Under the pieces are notes generated by a model. That model was not told the origin of the DNA, searched no databases, and worked only from the letters and a program-made list of their open reading frames with translations. The position numbers and the translations under genes were made by a program. A stretch of 64,000 nucleotides of DNA, from positions 379,959,582-380,023,581 of the forward strand of contig CM057337.1 in assembly GCA_030015575.1 (NCBI GenBank), in the 5' to 3' direction. This document shows positions 11,295 through 24,383 of this stretch, piece after piece (position 1 is the first letter of the stretch; every line of letters begins with the position of its first letter). The stretch is from Agapanthus africanus. Its lineage: Eukaryota > Streptophyta > Magnoliopsida > Asparagales > Amaryllidaceae.

Positions 11295-13365
11295 AATGGA
11301 AGCTTGGGATATTCACCTTGTATAGACAATCTTGCTCAATATAGTTGTATGCTACTTGGTTTGTTTCTACTTTAATGTGTACATGTGTTTATTTTAGTAT
11401 ATCACCTATACACATTAGTGGAGCCCTTAGGATCTTTGCTTGATTACCATCGTTGTGATGGTAGTCATACTCATGGGGGCTGGGTAATCTATAAACACAT
11501 CCTTATGCAGGTCCCTAGTCGCAGGACTATCGAGACAGGGCATCGATACTCCGGAGTAGACTAGCGTATGCGCTTCTCATCCCAGTGTGGGAGACGGCCT
11601 GTCCCACAGTCGTCAGTACGTCGTACTTGAGATGGTATGCGGGTGCTCGTTAGGTTACGAGTACACTGGACAGGACTCGTCGGGAAATGTTGGTTGGTAC
11701 TATACCTATCGTCAGTTATCAGTTCCCAGGTGACATGATTACAGCTTAGTCCGCTGACTTGACACTGTCACGTCGCCTCGAGTGTGTTCCCACTGTACTT
11801 TGATTACTACCCTACCACGGCTCAAAGGAGTCATGCAAACAGGTAGTTTTTGGGTGCAGTCCCGAAGCACTTGGAGGCAATGACGGTTAGACAGGATTCG
11901 TCTCTCCTGGTATTGGGTGTTGACATCGCGCTGTGTCTAGGAGAGCCATTACACGAGTAGTCCCTGGCCAGGGCAAGCGAGATATACTGGTAGGTTTCCA
12001 GTGCTATCTCAGGGTGTTCTGGGCTTCACTCCGACACGACTTGTACCGCTATCAGGGGACTGACGTTTACCGCCCCCTAGGACCGCCATGCGATGTATCA
12101 GCCGAACAGACCGGACGGTACGGAGATTGTCACATTCAGGTTCAGCAGGAGTTCAGATGGGTTTCACCTCGTCAGTCTTCTTGTCGGCATCTACCTAGGG
12201 ACTGTTACACGCAGCTAGTGCCGCTTGCGGTCTGTGGTTAAATCCACTGCCAGCGTAGTGTTGAGTCTTTGGAGTCCCACGCAGAAAGCTATTCGCCTTT
12301 AGGCAAAAGAGTAGAGGTCGCATGGTTTTTCGGCAGGTCGCATGGTTTTGCGACAGGGTTCGGTCACATCCGTGCACTTGTGCACGTTTGGTCTCCGGAC
12401 AGTTAACACTAGCGGGCTTTGGTTTAAGCCAGATCCTAGTGTACTTTTTGGGATTGGTTTTATCTCGTTTGTATTCGTGTTCCTCGGAACGCGGATGCGG
12501 CTGTGTATGCACAGTCGACAGAGAGACAGAAGCAGACGATTCTCATTGGGGTTATTGACTGTTGACTATTGACTTTTTGCTAAACCCTAATGAGAATAAG
12601 AAATAATATTGACAATAATATTAATTAAGTATTATAGTGACATGGTTGTTGAGGGGTTGACTTTGTTGACTTGTTGACTTTGTTGACCGGTTGACTAGGT
12701 TGGACTAGTTGACCATCATCATGACAATGGCTATCATTTCAAGGCAAAGACTTTTGCTTGCTTGCTTGTTTTTGCAAAATGAGTGCATGAAATGATATAG
12801 CTATTTTGACTTGAACCATCACACAATACTTGATTACTATAATTTATTATGATGATATTGGATTATGAGAGCTTGGATGGCAAAAGAGTTACTCATTCTC
12901 TCATTTCATTTCTCTCTCTTTCTTGAGCTCTCCCTCTTGCTCTTCCTCTTGCTCCCTCTCTAGCTCAAGGAAACACCCTCTCATGAGTTGAGAAACATTG
13001 CCTTAGAGATAAAAGAAAACCCATATCACTTCTCTACTCATCCTAGTTCACAAGGTTTAGCAAACCAAGTGTTCTAGTTTCTTCAAGTTCGAAGAAGAAG
13101 CCAGAGGTAGAAGCTTTCTGGTGGATCCATCTTCGGCGCAAGAAGACGTCGAGGTGAGGCCGATCCGTACACCGGAAAGAATTGAAGACGAAGGAGTTCA
13201 AGAAAGGTATAACCCCCTAACCGAGTAGGTAAAACTCTTGTTAGGTTTGTTAGTTAGTTGTTTAACAAAGATCCGTATTTTGAGTCCATGTTACCACCCC
13301 TTGAAAATCGTTTTTCATCATTTCCGCAAGCCCGTAAGTACCGGGGGAGGTAGCATGGACTTACA
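11295..13365 (+). repeat. A1 5' LTR (lacking its first 57 bases)
   Basis: It starts at AATGGAAGCTTGGG, LTR position 58, and ends GAGGTAGCATGGACTTACA before the primer site. It contains CCCTGGCCAGGG (11962-11973), two 20-base hairpin repeats (12316-12355) and a W-box cluster (12553-12715). AAAG/GTATAACCCC at 13203-13216 resembles a 5' splice site. Confidence 0.9.
12553..12715. promoter_or_regulatory. W-box cluster in A1 5' LTR
   Basis: Nine TTGAC[C/T] words occur within about 160 bases. TTGAC[C/T] is the core site of WRKY transcription factors. The same cluster is in every family-A LTR. That WRKY factors drive these LTRs is inferred. Confidence 0.5.
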
Positions 13366-13366
13366 G

Positions 13367-13379
13367 TGGTATCAGAGCC
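13367..13379 (+). promoter_or_regulatory. A1 primer-binding site (initiator Met tRNA)
   Basis: TGGTATCAGAGCC starts one base after the LTR end, as in family B. Confidence 0.93.
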
Positions 13380-13573
13380 TAGTTAAACACTATCTAACAT
13401 GTTAGCAAAGTAAATAGAAGTTCGATCGGAGAAAATATCATGAAACATACCCGAATAGCATAGTCTCTGCCTATTTTTCCCTCTGTTCAAAAAATAATAA
13501 ATCATACATGAAAAATCGGCACTGGCTTTTGTTTAAACACCCAAGAAAATTGGTCCAACGAACCGGTCAAGTC

Positions 13574-13619
13574 GCCGCGGAAACGCAGCGGGAGCACGCA
13601 CCCGCCGCGGTTCCGCGGC
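13574..13619 (+). other. GC-rich leader hairpin, A1
   Basis: Arm 13574-13592 (GCCGCGGAAACGCAGCGGG) pairs with 13601-13619 at 17 of 19 positions around an 8-base loop. It starts 207 bases after the start of the primer site. Confidence 0.7.
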
Positions 13620-14231
13620 CGAGTTGACTCGGCCGTGGCACAATTTTGCTGCAGTGTTTTTCTGGGATTGTTTTGGGATTTTTAAAATATATTTTTTCTG
13701 CCCAGATTTTCCAGAAAGAAAAATTTGTGTTTGGGGCCTAAAAATCCGTATTTTGATCGAACTTCTAAAGACTTAAGCCGACGGCTATATATCTGTGATG
13801 TGATATATGTATTGAACGTCCGCTAATCGGTATACGTCGATTAATGGGGGTTATACATATCTGTGATCTGTAATGTTGATGGTATGTGTATATGAATTCA
13901 TTGGATTGTCGCGGACGAATAGCCGGGGGGTTGTGAGATGAGAGTTTTCTTTTATCTTTCAATTCATGTAATATGTAAATTGATGTAATATTATTTGTAT
14001 GGCCGCACAACCGGGTCGGGGTTGTAGCCATCATTGTATAATTTTTTTTACTATTTTTGCTCCTAGGATAGACCCAAGGTGGGGTGCACAAACTACCGGG
14101 TATCTCAAAGTGCCGAGTGGCCTACTCACATCGTTGAGGGAGGTTGCTCCGCTTCGGATATTTGGCGGGTAGTTTGCCGCACCCGTAGGGGTCTAGGGTG
14201 GGGTATTGGCTATTCATCGCGACCGTGTAAT

Positions 14232-14264
14232 CCGCTTTTCGTTATAGGCTCGTACGAATTGCGG
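14232..14264 (+). other. Leader hairpin with AGGCTCGTA loop, A1
   Basis: CCGCTTTTCGT (14232-14242) pairs with ACGAATTGCGG (14254-14264) at 9 of 11 positions. The loop TATAGGCTCGT resembles that of the CCGTGTTTT hairpin of family B although the arms differ. Confidence 0.6.
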
Positions 14265-14727
14265 ATTCCTAGTATATCCAATGTGTTCATCTGTGATCTG
14301 AAATGGCTATCATTGCAATATATCTATATATGATATTATTTAGGCGTTGCTTATGTTTTGCATCCGCGCTAGTCCAGCCCCCTCTCTGTCGTTAGTTAAG
14401 TAACCTTACGGGTAATGACGGGGCCCCGCGGCAAATGCGGATGGCATAAGCGTACGTCATATTTTGGTTGTTTTCTGCAATGGTAGGATTAAATGATGGG
14501 ACGCAATGGAATTAATGCAAGAAAAATAAACCAAGTAAAAGTCGTTGGAACACTTTCAAAACCACTCGGTTTCTTTTCAAAAATAACTTTTAAACGCGGA
14601 GCTTAAGCCACTCCTTTTAAAAGCTATCTCGTTCCTTCGATTATATCAAGTTCACTACGTTCACGGTTTCGCCAAAACTATTCGTAGCCCTCCGTCGTTT
14701 CATATGAATGGTCAATAAGTATTCAAG

Positions 14728-14937
14728 CTATGTTTGTTGGCCAAAGTCAAGGCATAGTGATTGGTAGCTATTAGGTATACATGTGCTGCATAGATAGATG
14801 TGTTGGTTTGGGGCAGTCGTTCTACCTTGTTGGCCAAAGTCAAGGGTATGTGCGGGTGGGCTCAAATTAACCTGGATAATGACGGGTAGAACTTGACATG
14901 TGACTTATGAGTTGTTGGCCAAAGTCAAGGTCATAAG
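14728..14937 (+). other. Three leader hairpins with loop word CAAA, A1
   Basis: CTATG/CATAG (14728-14757), UACC/GGUA-type arms around 14823-14848, and CTTATG/CATAAG (14903-14937) each enclose TTGTTGGCCAAAGTCAA. Stems differ and pair; loops are identical. Confidence 0.62.
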
Positions 14938-15398
14938 AGCATGGGGCAAAAATCCACATCGGGAGTTTCAAAAGAACTGAAACTTGCTAGCGCTGCATAC
15001 CATTTGGAGTGTGATGATTCTGGTAGAATTCCTTCAGTTTTGTCACGCAATGATATTTGGATCCCGATCCTACTGTGAGTATATGCTACACCTCGGGAAA
15101 TTTCTCACTTAACGATCAATGCTATAAACCAAGTAGGTGTCTAGAAAGGTGTTAGCGGGGCTACGCCCATAGGGAAAAGAGGTTATTTAATTAAGGAACT
15201 TCGCGAAAGCGTTGGAAAACCTCCCTCGAAGTACCGACACAAGCCTGGCCGAACGGTTAAGCAAGAATTGTACGGTGAGATTGATCCTGACTAATTCTTC
15301 CTTTTTGGTTTGAGGAGGGATTCGAGAGACAGTGGGAGCCATCCTGTTTAGACAAATTAAAAACCACTCTAAACTTGCAAGAGCATCATGCTAAAGTG

Positions 15399-15423
15399 TT
15401 TCTTCTCTCTCTCCTAATTGCAG
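15399..15423 (+). promoter_or_regulatory. Candidate 3' splice site before A1 gag
   Basis: TTTCTTCTCTCTCTCC, then TAAT as a possible branch context, then TTGCAG, lies 12 bases before the first gag ATG. Its place and form match those in A2 and A3. Confidence 0.45.
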
Positions 15424-15435
15424 CGACCAAACATC

Positions 15436-18400
15436 ATGACCGGACTTAAGTTACTACTAGATAAAAACATACTGACAGGGCCAAACAACAAAGATTGGCT
15501 CAGGAATGTCAAAATGGCAATCACTTATGACAAGTTGGGGTATCTCCTTACCACCAAAGCTCCCCCTGTCCCAGGTCCCAAAACCAGCGTCGCGGATAGG
15601 GAAATCCGTAAGACCTGGGAAATCGATTGCGCGAAGGCCAAGTGCCTCGTGCTTGCCTCTATGGACAACGAACATCAGAGGAGGCGCGAGAATATGGACC
15701 TCGAATCCATATTTCTCCATACAAAAGAACTGTATGGAGAGCAATCTCGTATCGCAAGATACGAAGTGTCCAAGAAGTTATTTTCGGCAAGGTTGGCCGT
15801 CGGATCATCGGTAGCGGAACACATGCTTAAGATGGTTGGCTTCATAGTGGAGCTCGCGGACCTTGGCACCACGTTGAAGAATGAGCTCTATACGGACTTG
15901 ATTCTTCAGTCCCTTCCTTCCACTTACGCCAAGTTCATCCTGAATTTCAACTTGCAAGAAAAGGAAGTTGAACTTTCAGAGCTCCTCAACATGCTGAGGA
16001 GTGCAGAGGGCACCCTACAGAAAGGTAGGGAAACATCCACATTGTTTGTAGGAGGATCTTACTCTTCTAGGTCCAAGGCGAAAGCCAAGGGAAAGAAGAA
16101 GAAAACCCCCGCCAAACCAAGGGGCGGTGTTAGTAAAGTGGATACGAAGGGAAAGGCAAAAGCAACAAAGATAGCGGGGAAACTTGTGGGGAAGGAAGAG
16201 TGCTTTTACTGTCATAAGAGTGGGCACTGGAAGAAAGATTGCAGGGCTTGGAAAGCCAGAACACAGGATCTGAAGCAGGTTGCGGCTTCAGCTTCAGGTG
16301 TGTACGTTATTGAAAACTGTCTATCAATAAACTCTACTTCCTGGGTATTGGATACCGGATCAGGATCTAATATCTGTAATTCTTTGCAGGGTTGAAAAAC
16401 CGTAGGTTTTTTAAGGCAGGTGACATGACCCTCAAAGTTGCAAACGGAGCTAGCATGGATGCTAAGGCCGTGGGGGACTATCACCTGGGAATGTCAGATG
16501 GACATGTTTTGGTTTTACGTAATTACTTTTTTGTACCCAACGCAACTTGTAATATCATTTCTGTATCTTTGATTTATAAAGAAGGTTATGAATTTGCGTT
16601 TGTAAGTAATGTTGTAAACATTCACCTTAATCAAGTTCTGATTGGGTCAGGTACATTAAGCAATGGTATATACGTACTAAACCAACCATAGATTTTCAAT
16701 GTCCAGAATACACACAAAAGAAAGTCTCCAGATACAAACCAGGCTTTCTTATGGCATTGTAGACTGGGTCACATCAATGAGAGAAGGTTGACGAAGTTAC
16801 ATAGAGAAGGATATTTGGATCCATTCGAATATCAATCGTATACCACTTGTCAATCCTGTCTCAAAGGAAAGATGACAAAGACTCCGTTCACTGGACACGG
16901 AATAAGAGTGAGCGAGCTCTTGGGACTCGTACACAGCGACGTGTGCGGTCCAATGTCCACACATGCGCGAAGCGTTTATTCTTACTTCATTACTTTTACG
17001 GATGACGTTTCAAGGTACGGTTATGTCTTCTTAATGAAACATAAATCAGAAGACTTTGGAAAATTCCAGGAATATAAGAATGAAGTAGAAAAACAAACCG
17101 GAAAAAGTATCAAGACATTGAGATCGGATCGAGGTAGTGAATACTTAAGTGCCGAGTTCCAGGATTACTTAAAAGAGAATGGACTTCTCTCTCAGCTTAC
17201 TCCTCCATACACCCCGCAACATAACGGTGTATCGGAGAGACAGAACCGAACCCTATTGGATATGGTACGGTCCATGATGAGTAACGTTAAGTTACCGCGA
17301 TCATTCTGGGGATATGCACTAGAATCAGCTACATACCTTTTGAACCGAGTTCCAACTAAGACTGTGCCTACTACACCATATCAGATGTGGTGTGGGAAGA
17401 GACCCGTTCTTAATCACATTAGGATATGGGGATGTCCAGCTTTTGTCAAAAAGCAGCATGCGGACAAACTCGAGGCACGGTTAGTACAGTGCAAGTTTGT
17501 GGGATATCCAAAGAACTCCAAGGGATATTTCTTCTATTGCGAAGAGGAGCAAAAGATTTATGTTTCTCGTTATGCCCACTTCTTGGAAACTGAGTTTTTG
17601 GAAAACCAGATAAGTGGGAGCGCAATAGAACTGGAAGAAATTCCATAACCACGAGCTATTACTGAAAGCTTAGTAGAACCGGAGGGTTCAAAAGAAAATG
17701 ACATTCCTACGCCGCTCCGCAGAAGTAGTAGGCAGTCTCATCCGCCCGAGAGATACTACGGTTTTCTCATAGACGAGGATAGAGAAGATTGCATCATTGA
17801 TTATGATGAGCCGACTAGCTTCCAGCAGGCCATTCAAAGCGTTTACTCGGTAAAATGGCTGGATGCAATGCGGACCGAAATGGAGTCCATGTACACCAAC
17901 AAAGTATGGACATTTGACGTTGCTCCAGATGGGGTAAAACCCGTAGGATGCAAGTGGATCTTCAAAAGGAAGATTGGTGTAGATGGACAGGTTGAGACCT
18001 ATAAAGCTAGACTGGTTGCAAAAGGTTTTCATCAATGACCTGGTTTGGACTATGACGAGACCTTTTCTCCAGTAGCTATGCTGAAATCCATTCGGATCCT
18101 TCTTGCCATTGCTGCCTTCCACGATTATGAGATTTGGCAGATGGACGTAAAGACCACTTTTCTAAATGGAAATTTAGAGGAGTGTGTTTATATAGACCAG
18201 CCAGAGGGTTTCATTCAGAGTGGGAGCAGCGGAAAGGTGTGCAAGTTGCTTAAGTCCATCTATGGACTAAAGCAGGTATCGCGGAGTTGGAACATCTGTT
18301 TTGATGAGACGGTCAAAGAATTTGGCTTTATCAAAAATCCATATGAACCATGCATCTATAGTAGATTTGTAGCGAGAACTGTAGTATTCCTCGTTTTATA

Positions 18401-19386
18401 CGTAGATGACATTCTCTTAATAAGAAATGACATTCTTATGCTACAATCTGTTAAAGGGTTCTTGTCACACAGGTTCTCCATGAAAGACCTGGGTGATGCC
18501 TCATACATTTTGGGGATCCGGATCTATCGTGACACATCCAAGAGGATACTGGGACTCTCACAGTCCAAGTACATCGACACCATATTGAAAAGATTCAGTA
18601 TGGAAGATTCCAAGCGCGGTAATCTACCGGCTTGTCACGGGATCACCCTTTCCAAAGAGATGTCTCCCAAGACTGATTTGGAAAGGGATCGCATGTCTAT
18701 TATACCCTACGCTTCTGCGGTAGGCTCTATAATGTATGCGATGTTGTGTACCAGACTTGATGTAGCTTATGCACTGAGTGTGGTAAGCCGGTATCAGTCA
18801 AACCCTGGGGAGAAACACTGGATAGCAGTAAGGAACATTCTCAAGTACCTGAGAAGGACTAAGGAGATGTTCTTGGTGTATGGCGGAGAAGACCTCCAGA
18901 TCGAGGCCTTTGTTGACTCCACCTTCCAGAGTGACAAGGATGATTCTAAGTCCATGTCGGGTTATGTCTTTACCCTCAATGGAGGGGCGGTGTGTTGGAA
19001 GAGTTCCAAACAGGAAACCGTTGCTGACTCGATGATGGAAGCGGAATATATCGCTGCAGTAGATGCCGCAAAATAAGCCGTCTGGATAAAGAAGTTCTTA
19101 AACAGAACTTCAGGTGGTTCCGTCCATTGTTGACCCAATACCACTGTATTGCGATAACAATGGGGCTATAGCTTTAGAGAAGGAACCCAGGTCCCATCAG
19201 AAGTCCAGACACATCTTGAGGCGGTATCACCTGATCAGGGAGATCGTGGGTCGCCAAGAGATCGAGGTTCGGAGAGTTTCTATGGAAGATAAGACTGCTG
19301 ATCCACTCACAAAGGCCTTACCCCAGACTCAGTTCAAGCGGCTGATCGAGATGATAGGTCTTCGATACGCCAGTACATGGCCTTAG
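15436..19386 (+). pseudogene. A1 gag-pol region
   Basis: The first ATG (15436) opens gag, beginning MTGLKLLLDKNILTG. Parts in order are a copia gag, a CCHC zinc knuckle (about 16201-16242, ECFYC...GHWKKDC), an aspartic protease with DTGSGS (16351), an integrase with HCRLGH zinc-finger and catalytic core (about 16760-17420, including PQHNGVSER), reverse transcriptase with YVDD (18399-18410) and RNase H up to YASTWP at 19386. The order PR-INT-RT-RH is diagnostic of Ty1/copia. No envelope-like frame follows: the stop lies within 20 bases of the polypurine tract. The region has about four breaks, so it is a fossil. Confidence 0.9.
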
Positions 19387-19387
19387 T

Positions 19388-19400
19388 GCAAGTGGGAGAT
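19388..19400 (+). promoter_or_regulatory. A1 polypurine tract
   Basis: GCAAGTGGGAGAT lies directly before the 3' LTR. Confidence 0.88.
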
Positions 19401-21527
19401 TGTTAGTGTATATGCCCTAGAGGCCATTACTGTATCATACTAGTTTGTATATTACTTAATGGAAGCTTGGGATATTCACCTTGTATAGACAATCTTGCTC
19501 AATATAGTAGTATGCTACTTGGTTTGTTTCTACTTTAATGTGTACATGTGTTTATTTTAGTATATCACTTATACATATTAGTGGAGCCCTTAGGATCTTT
19601 GCTTGATTACCAGCGTTGTGATGGCAGTCACACTCGTGGGGGCTGGGTAATCTATAAGAACATCCTTATGCAGGTCCCTAGTCGCAGGACTATCGAGACA
19701 GGGCATCGATACTCCGGAGTAGACTAGCGTATGCGCTTCTCATCCCAGTGTGGGAGACGGCCTGTCCCACAGCCGTCAGTACGTCGTACTTGAGATAGTA
19801 TGCGGGTGCTCGTTAGGTTACGAGTACACTGGACAGGACTCGTCGGGAACTGTTGGTTGGTACTATACCTATCGTCAGTTATCAGTTCCCAGGTGACATG
19901 AGTACAGCTTAGTCCGCTGACTTGACACTGTCACTTCGCCTCGAGTGTGTTCCCACTGTACTTTGATTACTACCCTACCACAGCTCAAAGGAGTCGTGCA
20001 AACGGGTAGTTTTTGGGTGCAGTCCCGAAGCACTTGGAGGCAGTGACGGTTAGACAGGATTCGTCTCTCCCGGTATTGGGGGTTGACATCGCGCTGTGTC
20101 TAGGAGAGCCATTACACGAGTAGTCCCTGGCCAGGGCAAACGAGATATACTGGTAGGTTTACAGTGCTATCTCAGGGTGTTCTGGGCTTCACTCCGACAC
20201 GACTTGTACCGCTATTAGGGGACTGACGTTTACCGCCCACTAGGCCCGCCATGCGATGTATCAGACGAACAAACCGGACCGTACGGAGATTGTCACATTC
20301 ATGCTCAGTAGGAGTTCAGATGGGTTTCACCTCGTCAATCTTCTTGTCGGCATCTACCCGGGGACCGTTACGCACAGCTAGTGCTGCTTGCGGTCTGTGG
20401 TTAAACCCACTGCCAGCGTAGTGTCGAGTTTTTAGAGTCCCACACAGTAAGCTATTTGCCTTTAGGCAAAAGAGTAGAGGTCGCATGGTTTTGCGACAGG
20501 TCGCATGGTTTTGCGACAGGGTTCGGTCACATCCGTGCACTTGTGCACGTTTGGTGCTCGGACAGTTAACACTAGCGGGCTTTGGTTTAAGCCAGATCCT
20601 AGTGTACTTTTTAGGATTGGTTTTATCTCGTTTGTATTCGTGTTCCTCGGAACGCGGATGCGGGTGTGAATGCACAGTTGACAGAGAGACAGAGGTAGAG
20701 GATTCTCATTGGGTTGTTGACTGTTGACTATTGACTTTTTGCTAAACCCTAATGAGAATAAGAAATATAATTAACAATAATATTAATTAAGTATTATAGT
20801 GACATGGTTGTTGAGGGGTAGACTTTGTTGACTTGTTGACTTTGTTGACCGGTTGACTAGTTTGGACTAGTTGACCATCATCATGACAATGGCTATCATT
20901 TCATGGCAAAGACTTTTGCTTGCTTGTTTGTTTTTGCAAAATGAGTGCATGAAATGATATAGCCATTTTGACTTGAACCATCACACAATACTTGATTACT
21001 ATTATTTGTTATGATGATTTTGTATTATGAGAGCTTGGATGGCAAAAGAGTTACTCATTTTCTCATTTCATTTCTCTCTCTTTCTTGAGCTCTCCCTCTT
21101 GCTCTTCCTTTTTCTCTCTCTCTAGCTCAAGGCAACACCCTCTCATGAGTTGAGAAACATTGCCTTAGAGATAAAAGAAAACCCATATCACTTCTCTACT
21201 CATCCTAGTTCACAAGGTTTAGCAAATCAAGTGTTCTAGTTTCTTTAAGTTCGAAGAAGAAGCCAAAGGTAGAAGATTTCAGGTGGATCCATCTTCGGCG
21301 CAAGAAGACGACGTGGTGAGGCCGATCCGTACACCGGAAAGAGTTGAAGACGAATGAGTTCAAGAAAGGTATAACCCCCTAACCGAGTAGGTAAAACTGT
21401 TGTTAGGTTTGTTGGTTAGTTGCTTAACAAAGATCCGTATTTTGAGTCCATGTTACCTCCTCTTGAAAATCGTTTTTCATCATTTCCGCAAGCCCGTAAG
21501 TACCGGGAGAGGTAGCATGGACTTACA
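19401..21527 (+). repeat. A1 3' LTR
   Basis: The LTR is 2,127 bp, from TGTTAGTGTATATGCCC to GCATGGACTTACA. It contains two 20-base hairpin repeats (20479-20518), a TTTGCC/GGCAAA hairpin just before them, and eight TTGAC[C/T] words (20715-20876). B3 LTR sequence follows directly. Confidence 0.93.
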
Positions 21528-22580
21528 GATATTTAGATATGAACCGGATCATCGGATCAAGTGTTGATTCGATGAATCGGTACATGATATATTAGTCGGT
21601 TATATTCGATATAGCCGGATTGTCGGATCAAGTATTGATTCGATGATTTAATATATAATAATATATATGATATATTGTATTACATTATCTAATATTGGCT
21701 CGCTTTATTATTTCATTTTCTCACCGGATAATACATTGATATATTGCGATATATATTAATTGTATTATTTTCTTTTGTTACAAATATAATATATATGTGA
21801 TATATATTATAGTAACATGATATGATTAATAATGAAACATGTTTAGTGATGATAAAAAGAGATTAGGGTTTGATTAGGGTTAGCTCCTACTTGCTCATTC
21901 TAGAAGGATTTCCTTTTGTCTTGGTTAAGATATTATGGTTGATATTTATCCATGACACATTCTTTAACCTAACCAAACCCTAGCTCTAATTTATTCTCTA
22001 CAAGGGTTATCCTTGTCATACTAAACTATGGTTACATTGTTAATTCATATATACTTTTCATTATTCATCAAAAAAGGATGATCTTATTATTCTTCATCTT
22101 CTTCTCTCTTGAGTTTTTGAAAGAGCTCACTAGATTTTCCTTTGGTGATGATTTCTTGTGAGAAATTGATATAAAAAGATAGCATAAATACTACCCATCA
22201 TCTTCATCTAATCTAGCCCATTAGATTAGGGTGTTCACCTCATTAGAGTGAGAGAGCTTGGGTTATAGCAACTTCGACGTAGATCATCGGAGAAGCGGAA
22301 CACTACAAGCTAGCATGGATCGTTCGAGTCGTGGAGCCTCTTTTGAGTCCGGGAGGTCGTGGATCGCGGCGAAGGGACTTCTACTCGGAGCTTATGAAGC
22401 GAAGGAGCGGACTACAAAGGTTGTAATCCCTCACACTTAGTAGTAAAAATGTTTACTTGCATGTTAAACCCTAATAATCTAGCAAAGATCCCGGATTTGG
22501 GTTGTTCGGCACGTCTAAATTTTAATTCGGACATGTTTGATGCCTTATGAACCTTCACAAGAGTGCCTAGGAACCCTACA
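21528..22580 (+). repeat. B3 5' LTR, 3' part
   Basis: AT-rich LTR tail, diverged from B1/B2 but sharing the arrangement of conserved blocks and the end CTAGGAACCCTACA. TTCTAGAA (21898-21905) sits where the other family-B LTRs carry the GAA/TTC palindrome. The remainder of this LTR must lie left of the window. Confidence 0.82.
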
Positions 22581-22581
22581 G

Positions 22582-22594
22582 TGGTATCAGAGCC
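22582..22594 (+). promoter_or_regulatory. B3 primer-binding site (initiator Met tRNA)
   Basis: TGGTATCAGAGCC lies one base after the LTR end. Confidence 0.93.
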
Positions 22595-24137
22595 TAGCCA
22601 GAGCATTAGGCGACATGTATACGAAGTTAAAACTCCGATCGAACCCAATACGACGAAAATGAACCCCTCTCTGGATATTTTTTAAAAACTGGGTTTTTTC
22701 TGAATTAAAAATACCTAAAACAATCAGCAGGTAAAAATAAGAATTTTGGTGAAAAACGACAGTATAATACCTACAAACCGCCACGGAACCTCGGCCGTAC
22801 CGCGCTTGGGCCGCGGATCCGCGGCAGTAAAAAGGAATTATGCCATCAATTTTGCACAGTAATACTTGTTTCTGTAATTGCTATTTTCTGAGTATTTTTA
22901 AACTGACTCAAGTGTTGAGTATATTGGGGTTTATTTTGTAATCGTTGATTCGATCGGAAAATTTAAATTCGTTTTTATTTCCGGATATTTAGAAACTGTT
23001 AAAATGTTCGAACGGATATCATTAACTCATTTTTTCCCTGCACGAAAAACTTTCAAGTGTTGAATTTTTTTCGGGTTTAAATCTTTCGGAAAAATTGTAC
23101 AAGTAACACGGTGGACCCTCTAGAAGGCAACAATCCTTAACTCGATTATGTGACCGTCTTCAACCGTCTCTAAACCTTAGGGTTTGGGGCAGTACGGCGT
23201 GCCACATATGAGGCGTTGGCTTGACCCTTCTACGGCTGGATCACCGGTACTGTGACATATTCTGGGATTATTTGAACTCCGCTCAAGTATTGAGCTATTT
23301 AGGAAATTTTGGGTATTTGATTATCTGTTCGGAAAGTTTAATACTGTCTATTTATCTGGAATGTGATACAATATGTGGAATTCATATAGTTAGGCATGAA
23401 ATGCGAAGTATGTGATATTTCGGATTTACGATGTCTAAAGTGATTGTGGATTCCAAATATTGTAGTTTTACAATTTCTTTTCTGTGACCATAAGTGTACT
23501 ATGTAGTTGTATTGCCGGTGTTCGTTGCTATACGTCAACGACGATCGGTATATGCATACTTACTTACGTTGATGATATGTGATATTATGTGTTGCTGTGA
23601 TATGTTATATTGGATCGTCGTGTTCTGAATAGCCGGGGGTTTTATGTGAGATGAGGGTTTTTATTTTCATTCATGTAAAATTCATTTGTATGTAATATTC
23701 TTTTGTTGGGGCACTTCCGGGATGAGGTTGATGTCACCAGTGTATATTATTTACTTTTCCGCATTAGGTAGACCAATGGAGGGGAGCATAAGTAACCGGG
23801 TTCTAGGGCCCAGTGGGAGGCCATCTCGAGGAGTCATGACCGGGTCTCCTAACCCTAGAATTGGCAGTGTTACTTGCCGCTCTCGTAGGGGTCTAGGGAT
23901 GTGGGTTTGGCTATTCATCGCGACCGTGGAATCCGTGTTTTATATAGGCTCGTATTGAAAACACGGACGTCTTAATATATCCAATATTTCATATATGTTC
24001 TTCTGCTGCAATGTTCTGTGATGAGATCATATTACTGCCTGAGAAGAATGCTTATACTATATATATATATATGCTGATATATAAATATTACTACTTTCGT
24101 TTCTTCTATGATGCTTAGGAAGCATAAGCTGATGGGA

Positions 24138-24160
24138 TTTTATTAATGAGATTAATAAAA
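24138..24160 (+). other. TTTTATTAA leader hairpin, B3
   Basis: TTTTATTAA pairs with TTAATAAAA around TGAGA. The equivalents are TTCATTAA/TTAATGAA in B1 and B2 and GCATTA/TAATGC in A2 and A3: different bases, same pairing. Confidence 0.55.
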
Positions 24161-24383
24161 AGAAAAGAAACCTAAAAGATGTTGTAGAATCAAAACTTTA
24201 TAAAAAGGGTAGCTACAGTTTTGCTTTGCATAGCGGTATATATGATATACCCTGCACCTTATTCGATGAGGAAAGAGCCGAGATCCCTTCACCGGGAGTG
24301 ACCTCTTTAGCGAACCTGGCAGATGCTACAAACTCGCGGTTTACTTTTTGACAGCTTCTGTAGTCATGCTTTGCACAGCGGTA

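Larger units (their letters stand above)
13366..15435 (+). repeat. A1 leader, untranslated and structured
   Basis: This 2.1-kb stretch has no credible gene. It holds a GC-rich hairpin with arms 13574-13592 and 13601-13619 (17 of 19 pairs), a second hairpin GGCCGAGT/ACTCGGCC just after it, a hairpin with arms 14232-14242 and 14254-14264, a GCAATGG/ATTAATGC remnant near 14503-14518, and three hairpins with loop TTGTTGGCCAAAGTCAA (around 14728, 14823 and 14904). It ends in a pyrimidine tract and TTGCAG at 15418-15423. Confidence 0.75.
11295..21527 (+). mobile_element. A1, Ty1/copia element with gag and pol (fossil)
   Basis: A1 is a family-A copia element: 5' LTR (its first 57 bases lie beyond B1, outside the window), primer site, 2.1-kb leader, gag-pol region, polypurine tract and full 3' LTR. 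It sits in the 5' LTR of B3, whose remainder resumes at 21528. The gag-pol region has about four breaks. The two LTRs differ by a few per cent by eye. Long LTRs, large leader and the RT type (YVDDILLI) suggest the Angela/Tork side of Ty1/copia; that assignment is inference. Confidence 0.88.

Noticed and set aside
13367-13379. TGGTATCAGAGCC as part of a tRNA gene
   Set aside because: Only the stretch complementary to the tRNA 3' end is present, right after LTR ends; no cloverleaf can be formed with flanks. It is a primer site.
14728-14937. Pairing of the A1/A2 hairpin loop CAAAGTCAA with the LTR word TTGACTTTG
   Set aside because: The complementarity exists in A1 and A2 but not for the loop word of A3, whose LTR has the same TTGACTTTG repeats, so it is probably coincidence.
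19370-19400. Possible envelope-like frame after RNase H (as in SIRE elements)
   Set aside because: In A1, A2, A3 and B3 the stop codon lies within about 20 bases of the polypurine tract, leaving no room for a further gene.
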